From Halodesulfovibrio sp. (GTDB taxonomy: Bacteria; Desulfobacterota; Desulfovibrionia; Desulfovibrionales; Desulfovibrionaceae), in the NCBI GenBank assembly GCA_003252375.1, contig QKEJ01000177.1:1-64000 (forward strand): 64,000 nucleotides of DNA. The letters run 5' to 3'. The translations under genes and the position numbers were made by a program. Every line of letters begins with the position of its first letter. Within the stretch, counting starts at the first letter, position 1. Of this stretch, positions 23,301-32,263 are shown piece after piece. The notes under the pieces were generated by a model. That model was not told the DNA's origin and did no database searches. It saw only the letters and a list, made by a program, of their open reading frames with translations.

Positions 23301-24383
23301 ATGACAGCGGAAAAAGGTACGGAACACAGCTGCACTGCGCAGAAAGGTGAGACCCTTCCGGAGCACGGGCTGCTGGAGCGGGCCGAGGACCTGTGCGAAC
23401 ACAGGTTCCGTTTTGCGGACAGGAAGCACCCGGCTGTCAGGGCCATGCATGTGATGGGTGTGCGCTGGTGTGCGCAGGACCTGGCGGCCTGCACCCGCAT
23501 CGCGGCGCCGCATGCCCCGGAGGACGGGGATGGCGGCACCGGAACGGTCGACCCGCTGGACCTGCTCCGGGATGACCTTGCCCTGCCTTCCCTGCCGCAG
23601 GTCATCACCGAATTGCAGCAGGTGATCGCCAACCCGGAGAGTTCCGCCGGTGACGTGGCGGATGTGGTCAGCAAGGACGCGGGCCTTTCCTCCTTCCTGC
23701 TCAGGCTGGTCAACAGCGCCTTCTACAGTTTCCCCTCGCAGATAGACACCATTTCCCGCGCCGTCACGGTGGTGGGGATGCAGCAGCTGGGCACCATGGC
23801 CATGGGAGTCTCCGTGGTGGAGATGTTCCGGGAGGCCGGGGGCAACGGGCTGCAGCTTGCGGAATTCTGGAAGCATTCCTTGGCCGTGGGCCGTATTGCG
23901 CGCGGGCTTGCCGAACAGGCCGGTCTGGCAGATGCGGAGCGGTTTTTCGTCTGCGGCCTGCTGCATGATGTGGGACGGCTGGTCCTGCACATGCTCAAGC
24001 CGGTCAAGGCGCAGGCCATGCTCAGGCTCGCCAGCCAGCGCCAGATTCCCCTGTATGCCGCAGAGGCCGAGCTTGCCGGATTTGACCACGCCCGGCTGGG
24101 TGGCATGCTGCTGCGCAAGTGGAACTTCCCCTTTTCCCTGACCATGGGGGTGCTGTACCACCACCTTCCCGAAAAGTCGGAGACCTATCTTGAGCCGCAT
24201 ATCGTGCACCTGGCCGATGCCATGGCCAAGGCGCTCGGGTTGTGCTCCTCTTCCGAAAGCCTTGTTCCGCCCCTCAGTGACGAGGCGTGGCGGCGGTGCA
24301 GTCTGACCCCTGCCGACCTGTACGCCGTGGAGGCGGACCTGCGGGCCGAACTGGACGAACTGTTCGGCATGCTGCTGCACTAG
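23301..24383 (+). CDS. HDOD domain protein
   Basis: LPSLPQVITELQQVIANPESSAGDVADVVSKDAGLSSFLLRLVNSAFYSFPSQIDTISRAVTVVGMQQLGTMAMGV; GLLHDVGRLVLH. Confidence 0.9.
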   Translation: MTAEKGTEHSCTAQKGETLPEHGLLERAEDLCEHRFRFADRKHPAVRAMHVMGVRWCAQDLAACTRIAAPHAPEDGDGGTGTVDPLDLLRDDLALPSLPQVITELQQVIANPESSAGDVADVVSKDAGLSSFLLRLVNSAFYSFPSQIDTISRAVTVVGMQQLGTMAMGVSVVEMFREAGGNGLQLAEFWKHSLAVGRIARGLAEQAGLADAERFFVCGLLHDVGRLVLHMLKPVKAQAMLRLASQRQIPLYAAEAELAGFDHARLGGMLLRKWNFPFSLTMGVLYHHLPEKSETYLEPHIVHLADAMAKALGLCSSSESLVPPLSDEAWRRCSLTPADLYAVEADLRAELDELFGMLLH

Positions 24384-24522
24384 AGCCCCCCCGGGAGCCC
24401 CGTGGTTTCTTGACCCTTCCTTCCTGTGCTTCCCATATGCATGTTCTGGCAAGCCCTTTGCAGTACCTAGGCTGTACTGACAAAATCATGGCGCCGTGGC
24501 GCGTGTAATAAGGAGGAAGCCC

Positions 24523-24873
24523 ATGCTGTTCTTACTCGGTGGAAGCGACAAGAAGGTTCGCAAGACGGATGGTCCCCGCACGGAAAACATGGACGTGGTC
24601 AAAGACCTGTTTCAGACGGGGCGGTTCCCCGTGGTCACCACGGAAACCATGGAAGGAAGAAGCCTTGGTAAGGTGCTCGGGCTTGTCGTCTGCCGCGGAT
24701 ATGATTCCGACGAAGCATTTTTCGGCATGGCCGCCCGCGCCGTGAACAAGGGCGCGCAAGCCATCATCGGCTACAAGGAAAACGTGGCCTTCCATCCGGA
24801 CGGCAGCAAGTATTTCTGCTGTTACGGCACCGCCGTGCAGTTCGAGAAGCCCAAGCGGTCCGTGACCGTCTGA
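24523..24873 (+). CDS. YbjQ-like (heavy-metal-binding-domain superfamily) small protein
   Basis: TTETMEGRSLGKVLGLVVCRGYDSDEAFFGMAARAVNKGAQAIIGYKENVAF...YGTAVQFE; RBS AGGAGG upstream. Confidence 0.55.
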   Translation: MLFLLGGSDKKVRKTDGPRTENMDVVKDLFQTGRFPVVTTETMEGRSLGKVLGLVVCRGYDSDEAFFGMAARAVNKGAQAIIGYKENVAFHPDGSKYFCCYGTAVQFEKPKRSVTV

Positions 24874-24991
24874 GTTCCGACTGCGCAGGATTGAATACGG
24901 GAGAGAGGGCATGCGCCTGTCGAAGTTCTGACAGGGCAGTGCCGTATCACATTTCGGGGCACCGTTGCGTGCACGTATGGGGTCGATCAAA

Positions 24992-25020
24992 CAGGCCGCC
25001 TTCGGGCGGCCTGCTTTTGT
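24992..25020 (+). terminator. Intrinsic terminator
   Basis: CAGGCCGCC-ttcg-GGCGGCCTG followed by CTTTTGTT. Confidence 0.85.
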
Positions 25021-25103
25021 TGGAAGATGGTGGCAGGTAGCAGCAGGGCTATTGCCGGAGGCTGTCACTCAATTCCACGAAATGCCACCGAATGCCGCGC
25101 ATG

Positions 25104-25132
25104 AAAAAAGGCCGCCCCTTGGGGCGGCCTTT
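25104..25132 (-). terminator. Intrinsic terminator of the rnf-apbE transcription unit
   Basis: AAAGGCCGCCCC-tt-GGGGCGGCCTTT; minus strand ends in TTTTTT. Confidence 0.85.
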
Positions 25133-25154
25133 CATTGTACGGGGGGGGACCGGG

Positions 25155-26168
25155 CTAAGCCCAGTTCCGGGTGGCGAACTGCTCGCCGGTGCGCGCCACA
25201 ATGAGGGCTTCGCGGCCGGGCAGGCTGTTCACGAACTGCAGACCCTTGCGCGTCTGCATGATGCTCACGGCGGTGGCCAGGGCGTCCGCTTCCATGACGG
25301 TGGGAGCCGTAACGGACACGGAGGCCACGTTGTTGGGGCTCTTGCCGGAAACGGGGCTGACCAGGTGCGAGTACATGTGCTGCTTGTCGTAGAAGACTTC
25401 GTACCCGCCGGAGGTGGCCACGGCACCGGTGTTCATGGTGAACACGGTGGGGTAGTTGCCCTGCTTGGCAGGATCTTCCACGGCGATGGTCCAGGGCGCG
25501 CCCTTGGCCTTCTCGCCCATGGTGCGGATATCGCCACCGGCGTTGATCATGTGGCTGGTGGCTCCGTGTGCTGCGAGCACGGCGGATGCCTTGTCCACAA
25601 TGTAGCCCTTGGCAATGCCGTCCAGCGTGATGCCCATGCCCGCGCGGTCCAGGCGGATGCCGGAGCCGGAGAGCGTCAGGTTCTGCTGGCCCACCAGGGA
25701 AAGCGCATGTTCGAACTCTTCCTTGGACAGGTCGAGCGCACCGTTCAGGTTCTTCTTGGCGCGGAACAGATCCACGACAGGCTGGACGGTCACGTCAAAG
25801 GCATTGTCGGAAAGGCTGCCGAACCGCTTGGCGCGGTTCATGACCTCTGCGAGTTCTGCCGGGATGCCGGAAACCCTGCCGTCCCTGTTCAGCACGGACA
25901 CGGGGGAGGAAGCGTCAAAACGGGAGAACACGGCTTCAAGGCGTTTGATTTCCTCGAAGGCGCGGCCCACGGCTTCTTCACCCAGCTGCTTGGAGGGGTG
26001 CAGGGCGGTGATGGCGACAATGGTGCCCATCATCAGGCGGGTCTGGTGCACCGAGTATTCCTTGCCGACGCGGGCAGCTTCGGAAACCGCGGGCAGCACG
26101 CCGGTGACGGCGGCTCCGAGGCCGAGCATGCCGCATGCCTTGAGGAACTGGCGACGATTGGTATTCAT
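25155..26168 (-). CDS. apbE: FAD:protein FMN transferase
   Basis: Tat/lipobox-like start MNTNRRQFLKACGMLGLGAAVTGVLP; MGITLDGIAKGYIVDKA; INAGGDIRTMG; last gene of the rnf cluster. Confidence 0.95.
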   Translation of the reverse strand: MNTNRRQFLKACGMLGLGAAVTGVLPAVSEAARVGKEYSVHQTRLMMGTIVAITALHPSKQLGEEAVGRAFEEIKRLEAVFSRFDASSPVSVLNRDGRVSGIPAELAEVMNRAKRFGSLSDNAFDVTVQPVVDLFRAKKNLNGALDLSKEEFEHALSLVGQQNLTLSGSGIRLDRAGMGITLDGIAKGYIVDKASAVLAAHGATSHMINAGGDIRTMGEKAKGAPWTIAVEDPAKQGNYPTVFTMNTGAVATSGGYEVFYDKQHMYSHLVSPVSGKSPNNVASVSVTAPTVMEADALATAVSIMQTRKGLQFVNSLPGREALIVARTGEQFATRNWA

Positions 26169-26179
26169 GCTTCGCTCCT

Positions 26180-27061
26180 TTAGGCGTTGGCCTGGGGGGT
26201 TTCTGCAGCCTTGGCAGCTGCGGCTGCAGCAGCGGCATCCGCCTTCACGGCTGCGCCCTTGTGGCACATCATGCGCAGAATGTTGCGGGGACAGGCGTCC
26301 ACGCAGGCTTCTTCGCAGTCCGGTCCGTAGGCGAGACAGGCGGCGTGGTCGATATGGATGTTGCCTTCCGCCTGGGAGATGACCCCGGCGGGGCATTTCT
26401 TGACGCACTTGCCGCAGTTGATGCAGCCCGCTTCGCACACGTTCATGACGTCCTTCATCTTGTCCTTGGTGGAGCAGAAGACCTGAACGCGGGCGCGACG
26501 GGGAATCATTTCCAGAATGGCGTTGGGGCAGACGTTGATGCATGCGCCGCAGGCGACGCACTTGTCAGGATCAATCTGCACCAGATCGTTTTCAATATAC
26601 ATGGCGCCAAAGCCGCAGGCCTTCACGCAGTCACCGAAGCCAAGGCAGGAGAACTTGCAGGCGTCAGCGCCGTTTTCCACCTGTGCGGCAGCCGCACAGG
26701 AGGGAAGTCCCTGGTATTCGAATTTCTTCTGAACCTTGCCCTGATCCTTCACGCAGCGGCGGAAGGATATCTGGGGCTCGGCATTGCCAGCGGCCTTGCC
26801 GGCCAGATCGGCAACCTTGGCTGCGACCTCAGGGCCGCCCGCACAGCACAGGCCGGCGGAGACGGCGGAGTCCTGGATTACGGCAGCTGCATAGGCATCA
26901 CAGCCTGCAAAGCCGCAACCACCGCAGTTCGCACCGGGCAGCACTTCGGCTATGGCCTCCACTCTGGGGTCTTCTTCCACGTAGAACACGCGGGAAGCCA
27001 CAGCGAGCACAACCGAGGCGATGAAGCCGAGGGCGAGCAGTGTAAGTACTGATGTCAGCAT
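26180..27061 (-). CDS. rnfB: Ion-translocating electron transport complex subunit RnfB
   Basis: LPGANCGGCGFAGCDAYA N-terminal cluster motif; multiple CxxCxxCxxxCP ferredoxin motifs (CVACGACINVCPN, CINCGKCVKKCPA). Confidence 0.96.
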   Translation of the reverse strand: MLTSVLTLLALGFIASVVLAVASRVFYVEEDPRVEAIAEVLPGANCGGCGFAGCDAYAAAVIQDSAVSAGLCCAGGPEVAAKVADLAGKAAGNAEPQISFRRCVKDQGKVQKKFEYQGLPSCAAAAQVENGADACKFSCLGFGDCVKACGFGAMYIENDLVQIDPDKCVACGACINVCPNAILEMIPRRARVQVFCSTKDKMKDVMNVCEAGCINCGKCVKKCPAGVISQAEGNIHIDHAACLAYGPDCEEACVDACPRNILRMMCHKGAAVKADAAAAAAAAKAAETPQANA

Positions 27062-27131
27062 AATGCTTTTCCTTGTGGTTTTGCCCCGTAACGGGGTCAA
27101 TTACCTCTGGTCCCTTTGTACCGGACCGTGC

Positions 27132-27707
27132 CTAGATCATGCCTGCAAACGCCATGAACGACATGGACATGATGCCTGCCAGGACCAGTGCGGCGGGAAC
27201 GCCTTTCATGGACAGGGGCAGACGGGAGATTTCCAGTCGTTCGCGAATGGACGCGAGCAGAATCAGCGCCAGCATGAAGCCGAGGCCGGTTGCAAAGGCG
27301 TAGTAGGTGGAGGTGCCAAGATCAAAGCTTTCACGCTGAACAACGATGGCCACGCCGAGCACGGCGCAGTTGGTCGTAATGAGCGGCAGGAAGATGCCGA
27401 GCGAGCTGTACAGCGGAGGAACGGCCTTTTTCAGGAACATTTCCACCAATTGAACCAGTGCTGCGATGACCAGGATGAACATGATGGTCTGCAGGTAGTC
27501 CAGTCCCAGAGGTACAAGCACTTTGTACTGAATGAGCCAGGTGATGGGAGTGGCGAGAATCATAACGAAGATAACCGCCGCGCCCATGCCGATGGACACG
27601 CCCTTTTCCTTGGAGCAGCCAAGGTAGGGGCACTGACCGAGATACTGGGCAAGAACAACGTTGTTAACAAAGACAGCCGAAATGAGGAGCAGGAAGTATT
27701 CCATCAT
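27132..27707 (-). CDS. rnfA: Rnf complex subunit RnfA
   Basis: MEYFLLLISAVFVNNVVLAQYLGQCPYLGCSKEKGVSIGMGAAVIFV, typical RnfA/NqrE N-terminus. Confidence 0.97.
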   Translation of the reverse strand: MMEYFLLLISAVFVNNVVLAQYLGQCPYLGCSKEKGVSIGMGAAVIFVMILATPITWLIQYKVLVPLGLDYLQTIMFILVIAALVQLVEMFLKKAVPPLYSSLGIFLPLITTNCAVLGVAIVVQRESFDLGTSTYYAFATGLGFMLALILLASIRERLEISRLPLSMKGVPAALVLAGIMSMSFMAFAGMI

Positions 27708-27720
27708 GACGTATTACCTC

Positions 27721-28395
27721 CTAGTCCCTTCCCATGGCGCAACCGCGACAGGATTCGCAGCCGGGCATGGGGTTGTCGGCGGGATTCTCGCCTCGGCGCA
27801 GGGCCTTGCGGATGCTCAGCAGGTTCATGCCTGCGAGGATGAGACCAAGCGAGACAAACGCACCGGGTGCTTCCACCATGAAGTGCACGGGGTGGAAATC
27901 GGGCCCGAACAGGCCGTGACCGAACAGGGTGCCGTAGCCGAGCACTTCGCGCAGGGCACCGAGGAAGGTCAGCGACATGGTGAAGCCGATGCCCATGCCA
28001 AGACCGTCCGCAATGGAGAGGTGCACGGGGTTCTTGCCCGCAAACGCTTCCGCACGGCCGAGGATGATGCAGTTAACAACGATAAGGGGCACGAAGATGC
28101 CCAATTGCTGGTAGAGGGGGTAGGTGTATGCCTGCATGAGCAGTTCCACGGCAACAACAAGCGAAGCCGCGATAGCGATGTAGCAGGCGATACGTACCTT
28201 TTTGGGGATAATGTTACGAATCAGCGAGATAACGGCGTTGGACAGGGCAAGAACGAAGATAACTGCCAAACCCATCCCGAGGCCGTTGTTGGCCGATTTC
28301 GTAACGGCAAGCGTGGGGCACAGTCCGAGCATGAGTCGGAACGGCGGAATTTCCGCCCACAGGCCCTTGGAAAACTCTTTCCACATGCTGGCCAT
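27721..28395 (-). CDS. rnfE: Rnf complex subunit RnfE
   Basis: WKEFSKGLWAEIPPFRLMLGLCPTLAVTKSANNGLGMGLAV, typical RnfE. Confidence 0.97.
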   Translation of the reverse strand: MASMWKEFSKGLWAEIPPFRLMLGLCPTLAVTKSANNGLGMGLAVIFVLALSNAVISLIRNIIPKKVRIACYIAIAASLVVAVELLMQAYTYPLYQQLGIFVPLIVVNCIILGRAEAFAGKNPVHLSIADGLGMGIGFTMSLTFLGALREVLGYGTLFGHGLFGPDFHPVHFMVEAPGAFVSLGLILAGMNLLSIRKALRRGENPADNPMPGCESCRGCAMGRD

Positions 28396-28424
28396 TGTTT
28401 ACTCCTTTATCGGTTCACGACCGG

Positions 28425-29003
28425 CTAGTTCCACGTCTTCGTGGCTTCGGACTTGATGGCCTCGTACACCTTGGCAGCATTCTGTACGGCAATGACGACA
28501 CCGTTGGAGGAAATCGTCGCGCCGGAGATAGCGTCAATCTGGCCGCCCCTGGACTTGAGGTCCACGTGCATGGGCAGCTTCTTGAACTGCTTGGTGAAGC
28601 TGGGTTCCGCAGTGCGGGTACCAAGACCGGGAGTTTCCTTCATGGTCGTTACGCCGATACCGGTAAGGGTGTCGCTGTCGACGTTGAATCCGACGATGAC
28701 GCCGATATCACCACCGAAACCGCCGCCGAATTCTTCCAGCGCGATGGCAACGAGTTTGCCGCCCTTGAGGGCAGGAAATACGTTGATCTGTTTTCCGGTG
28801 ATGGGGTTCGTGAACTTCTTGCGGTCTGCAATGGGGTCATTGTCCGTATCGGTCAGTACCTGCTTGATGGCCGGGCCCTGCACATAGGTGAGAACCTGGT
28901 TCTCGATGGCGGGGGCGGTCATCTGCTTGAGGTAGGACAGACAAAAGCCGGAAAGGCCGCAGATTGCGGAAAGCACAACGATCATTTTGAGTATTTCACG
29001 CAT
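28425..29003 (-). CDS. rnfG: Rnf complex subunit RnfG (FMN-binding)
   Basis: IDAISGATISSNGVVIAV flavinylation motif; position between rnfD and rnfE. Confidence 0.95.
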   Translation of the reverse strand: MREILKMIVVLSAICGLSGFCLSYLKQMTAPAIENQVLTYVQGPAIKQVLTDTDNDPIADRKKFTNPITGKQINVFPALKGGKLVAIALEEFGGGFGGDIGVIVGFNVDSDTLTGIGVTTMKETPGLGTRTAEPSFTKQFKKLPMHVDLKSRGGQIDAISGATISSNGVVIAVQNAAKVYEAIKSEATKTWN

Positions 29004-29006
29004 GGC

Positions 29007-29966
29007 TTACCTCGCTCCGAACGGTTTGGGCTTGATCATGTCCACCAGGGGGCTGACCATGTTGGCGAGCAGGACAGCGAACATGACGCCGTCAGGGTAC
29101 TTGCCGTAGGTCCGGATGAGCACCACCAGCAGGCCGCCGACAAGTCCGTATACCAGACGGGATACGCAGCCGTTCGGCGAGGACGTGGAGTCCGTCATCA
29201 GGAAGAAGGCTGCCAGCATGGTGGAGCCGGTCAGCAGGTGGAACACGGGGTTGGCGTACATGGTGGGATCCATGGCGTAGTACAGGCCGCCGAGGCCGAG
29301 CACCCCGATAACGAAGCCTGCAGGGATCTGCCAGCGGATGGTCCCGCGTACGACCAGGTAGATGCCGCCGATGAGCAGAGCGCCCACCTGCGCAGCGCCC
29401 AGGGCGCCGAGCTGGTTGCCGGAGAGCAGGGCGGGAAGGCCGAACTGGCTTGCCTGCGCCACGCCGAAGTACTTCAGCTGGGTGAGCGGGTTCACCATTT
29501 CAGTGTTCAGCATCATGGCGTTCGGATCAACGAACAGGGGCCAGGAGACCCGGCAGAAGGCCCAGCCCACGGCGGGGCCCACAACCGGAGAACCGCCCAG
29601 TTCGCCGAAGAGCATCTTGCCCATGAGCATGGTCACGGCGGTGCCGGTGATGACGAGCCACCACGGAGCTCCGGCCGGGAGCAGGAAGGAGAAGAGCAGG
29701 CCGGAGACGACAGCGTGCATGTCATCGACCATGACTTCGCGATGCATGGCCTTGGTGGCCAGTGTTTCGACGACGACGGCGGTGGCGACGGCAAGCGCCA
29801 TGACGCGCGCCGCTTCCATGCCGTACCAGTACAGCGCACCAATAACGGCGGGAGCCAGTGCGATGAGGATATTCCGCATCATTCCCTTGATGCTCGTGCC
29901 GCAATGGTAATGCGGCGCGGCACCGACAGCAAGGAACGGAGCGGTTGGCAATGCTTCAATAGACAT
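29007..29966 (-). CDS. rnfD: Rnf complex subunit RnfD
   Basis: Polytopic; APHYHCGTSIKGMMRNILIALAPAVIGALYWYG; MTDSTSSPNG flavinylation-type segment. Confidence 0.95.
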   Translation of the reverse strand: MSIEALPTAPFLAVGAAPHYHCGTSIKGMMRNILIALAPAVIGALYWYGMEAARVMALAVATAVVVETLATKAMHREVMVDDMHAVVSGLLFSFLLPAGAPWWLVITGTAVTMLMGKMLFGELGGSPVVGPAVGWAFCRVSWPLFVDPNAMMLNTEMVNPLTQLKYFGVAQASQFGLPALLSGNQLGALGAAQVGALLIGGIYLVVRGTIRWQIPAGFVIGVLGLGGLYYAMDPTMYANPVFHLLTGSTMLAAFFLMTDSTSSPNGCVSRLVYGLVGGLLVVLIRTYGKYPDGVMFAVLLANMVSPLVDMIKPKPFGAR

Positions 29967-31156
29967 TATGCTGCCCCCTCTTCACCCTGCAGAGCGCAGG
30001 CGCTTACCTGGGCTTCCTTGAGGGCAATCTGATGTTTGCCGAGACGGATCAGCTGCATCATGGGACGGCGTGCCGGGCAGTAGAAGGCGCACAGGCCGCA
30101 TTCCATGCAGGCATCAATGCTTTCCTTGACGCACGAGTCGTAGTCGTTGAATTCCACATACCGGCTGATCAGGTTGGGCATGATGCGGGACGGGCAGTGC
30201 AGCACGCATTCGCCGCAGCTGATGCACTGGTGGTTGGTAACCGGTGCGAAGGTGCCCTTCTTGATGAGGAAGAGTCCTTCCGTATCCTTGTCCACGCCGC
30301 GCAGAAGGTCGGCAGTGGCAAGGCCGCGCATGGGCCCGCCGATGATGATGGAATCACCGTCGGCAATGGCGTGCCCGGCATGCTGCAGTACCGCGCTGGC
30401 CGGGGTGCCGATGGTAACCAGATAGCTCACGCCCTGGACGCTGACCACGGTCTTGGTCAGAGGCAGGCCGGTTTCGGCAACCAGGCCCAGGTTGAACAGG
30501 GTATGCAGGGGCAGCACACGGTAGCCGGAGCTCTTTTCGCTGCCGGACACCTTGGCGATGACCATCTCGGTAAGGCTGTTGGGATACACCGGCTTGATCG
30601 GGGCGTTGGTGCAGCCGGACAGCGAAGCGGCAGAGCCTTCGGCACAGGCCAGTACCATCTTGCCGGCCGGAGAGAGCTTCTTCAGCAGGGCAAGGCCGGC
30701 TTCAAGCGTGGACTTGTACTGTCCGAGCAGGGCCTCGGCAAAGGTGATGCCGGGTTCGGGGTTCAACCCGTTGATGATCAGGGTATCGCACTTCTTGATC
30801 AGGGGACGTACATCCACGCCCAGGGCCTTGAGTGCGGTGGTAAGCGCATCGCCGGAAAGGGCGGACACGTCAACGGCGTCTACGGACGCGGGAGCAGCTT
30901 CTGCAGAGGGTTCCTGCGCGGCAATGACGATGCAGTCCGCGGTAACCTCGGTTACCACACCGGCAATACCGGCATGCATGTTGCCCGTCTTTGCATTCTT
31001 GTGGTCGGCGATGAGGGTGCCGGGGGCCACTTCGGCCTTCTTTTTGACCGTCTTGGTATCGTGGCCGGCCAGCGGGACACGAATCTCGGCAGGAACGGGG
31101 CCGTCCTGGAAGCTCCCCTTGTCTCCGTAGGTCAGTGAGAATATTGTATTACTCAT
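29966..31156 (-). CDS. rnfC: Rnf complex subunit RnfC
   Basis: CISCGECVLHCPSRIMP and CMECGLCAFYCPARRP clusters; VGTPASAVLQHAGHAIADGDSIIIGGPMRG. Confidence 0.96.
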   Translation of the reverse strand: MSNTIFSLTYGDKGSFQDGPVPAEIRVPLAGHDTKTVKKKAEVAPGTLIADHKNAKTGNMHAGIAGVVTEVTADCIVIAAQEPSAEAAPASVDAVDVSALSGDALTTALKALGVDVRPLIKKCDTLIINGLNPEPGITFAEALLGQYKSTLEAGLALLKKLSPAGKMVLACAEGSAASLSGCTNAPIKPVYPNSLTEMVIAKVSGSEKSSGYRVLPLHTLFNLGLVAETGLPLTKTVVSVQGVSYLVTIGTPASAVLQHAGHAIADGDSIIIGGPMRGLATADLLRGVDKDTEGLFLIKKGTFAPVTNHQCISCGECVLHCPSRIMPNLISRYVEFNDYDSCVKESIDACMECGLCAFYCPARRPMMQLIRLGKHQIALKEAQVSACALQGEEGAA

Positions 31157-31165
31157 ATTACTCCC

Positions 31166-31933
31166 CTACTGGAAATGACACTGGTTACATTCGGTCTTCT
31201 TGAAAGGACCGGCACCCTGGGTTTCATGGCAGCCCATGCAATTGGCATGAAGGGCGGTCATCCGGCTGGGGATGACTTCGGCAACGGCCTTGTCGCTGTG
31301 GCAGGAAGTACACTTGGTGAATTCCTTGTTCAGCGTTCCGGCGGCAAGCGCGTCCTTCTGGCTGATTTCGCCATGGCACTTTTTGCAGCCTGCAAGCTGT
31401 TCTGCAAACATGTCTTCGTGGCAGTTCTGACACTTGGCATGCACGGCATCACGCAGCGCAGGCATGTTGCCGTCGGCGGTGTCGCCATGGCAGTCTGCGC
31501 AGTTGGTGGGTTCCGGCTCAATGCTCGTGTCCTCGTGGTGGCAATCCGTGCAGGAGGCAATATCCTCATGCATCTGGTGACCCCAGTCGTGGTCCTTTGC
31601 GAACTCGACGTGGTGGCAGGTCACGCACTGGAGGTCCTTGGTGAAAGACGTTTTGTGTTCCTTCACCCAGGCATCGGTGACGTTGGCCCCATGGCACTGA
31701 CCGCAGGAGAGAGGTTCCATATCTCCGGCAACGGTCTCATGGTGACAGGTCTCACAGGCAACGCCGTAATCTCTCGTATGCACCACATGATTCAAGACCA
31801 CCTTTCCGCCTGCGTTGTCGAGCAGGATACGGACGGGAGTGGTCTCCGACTTCGTCGGGGTCATGTAGCCGAAGAGAGCGACAGCGGCCAGGATACAAGT
31901 CAGCACGGCAATGGGAAAGTATCTCTTTGACAA
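31166..31933 (-). CDS. Decaheme c-type cytochrome of the Rnf cluster (DVU2791-like)
   Basis: Ten CxxCH motifs counted: CETCH, CGQCH, CVTCH, CTDCH, CADCH, CQNCH, CKKCH, CTSCH, CMGCH, CNQCH; N-terminal membrane/signal segment; apparent TTG start. Confidence 0.93.
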   Translation of the reverse strand: MSKRYFPIAVLTCILAAVALFGYMTPTKSETTPVRILLDNAGGKVVLNHVVHTRDYGVACETCHHETVAGDMEPLSCGQCHGANVTDAWVKEHKTSFTKDLQCVTCHHVEFAKDHDWGHQMHEDIASCTDCHHEDTSIEPEPTNCADCHGDTADGNMPALRDAVHAKCQNCHEDMFAEQLAGCKKCHGEISQKDALAAGTLNKEFTKCTSCHSDKAVAEVIPSRMTALHANCMGCHETQGAGPFKKTECNQCHFQ

Positions 31934-32205
31934 GGTACACCTTCCTCGAAACTTGGTGTTAAACCTAACTGTACGAAATGCGAAAGATATCTGTTGGCGT
32001 CGATTGCTTTAGAACATTTTGGGAATTTTGAAAAGGTTGGGGCTCTTTTTGTGTGATCACTCATTTACATGGGAGTAGTATCTTTTTTTCAAGAGGTTAG
32101 ATGTGTGAGTGAGTGCTCAAACCTCTCTTTTTCTGATGCTTTTTTTTATTTTTTTGTGAAAAAATGCTGTGGCGGTGCTTTCGGATGCCGTAGCGCTCCT
32201 GCATA

Positions 32206-32247
32206 ACGAAAACGCCCCGGAAGCCAGTGCTTCCGGGGCGTTTTCGT
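32206..32247. terminator. Bidirectional intrinsic terminator
   Basis: ACGAAAACGCCCCGGAA-gccagtgc-TTCCGGGGCGTTTTCGT, 17-bp perfect arms. Confidence 0.9.
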
Positions 32248-32263
32248 GTTTGAGGAAGGGGGG

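Noticed and set aside
32020-32165. T-rich tracts and TGTGATCAC upstream of the decaheme cytochrome as a CRP/FNR or Rex site
   Set aside because: Spacing and half-sites do not fit the CRP, HcpR or Rex consensus well enough to call.
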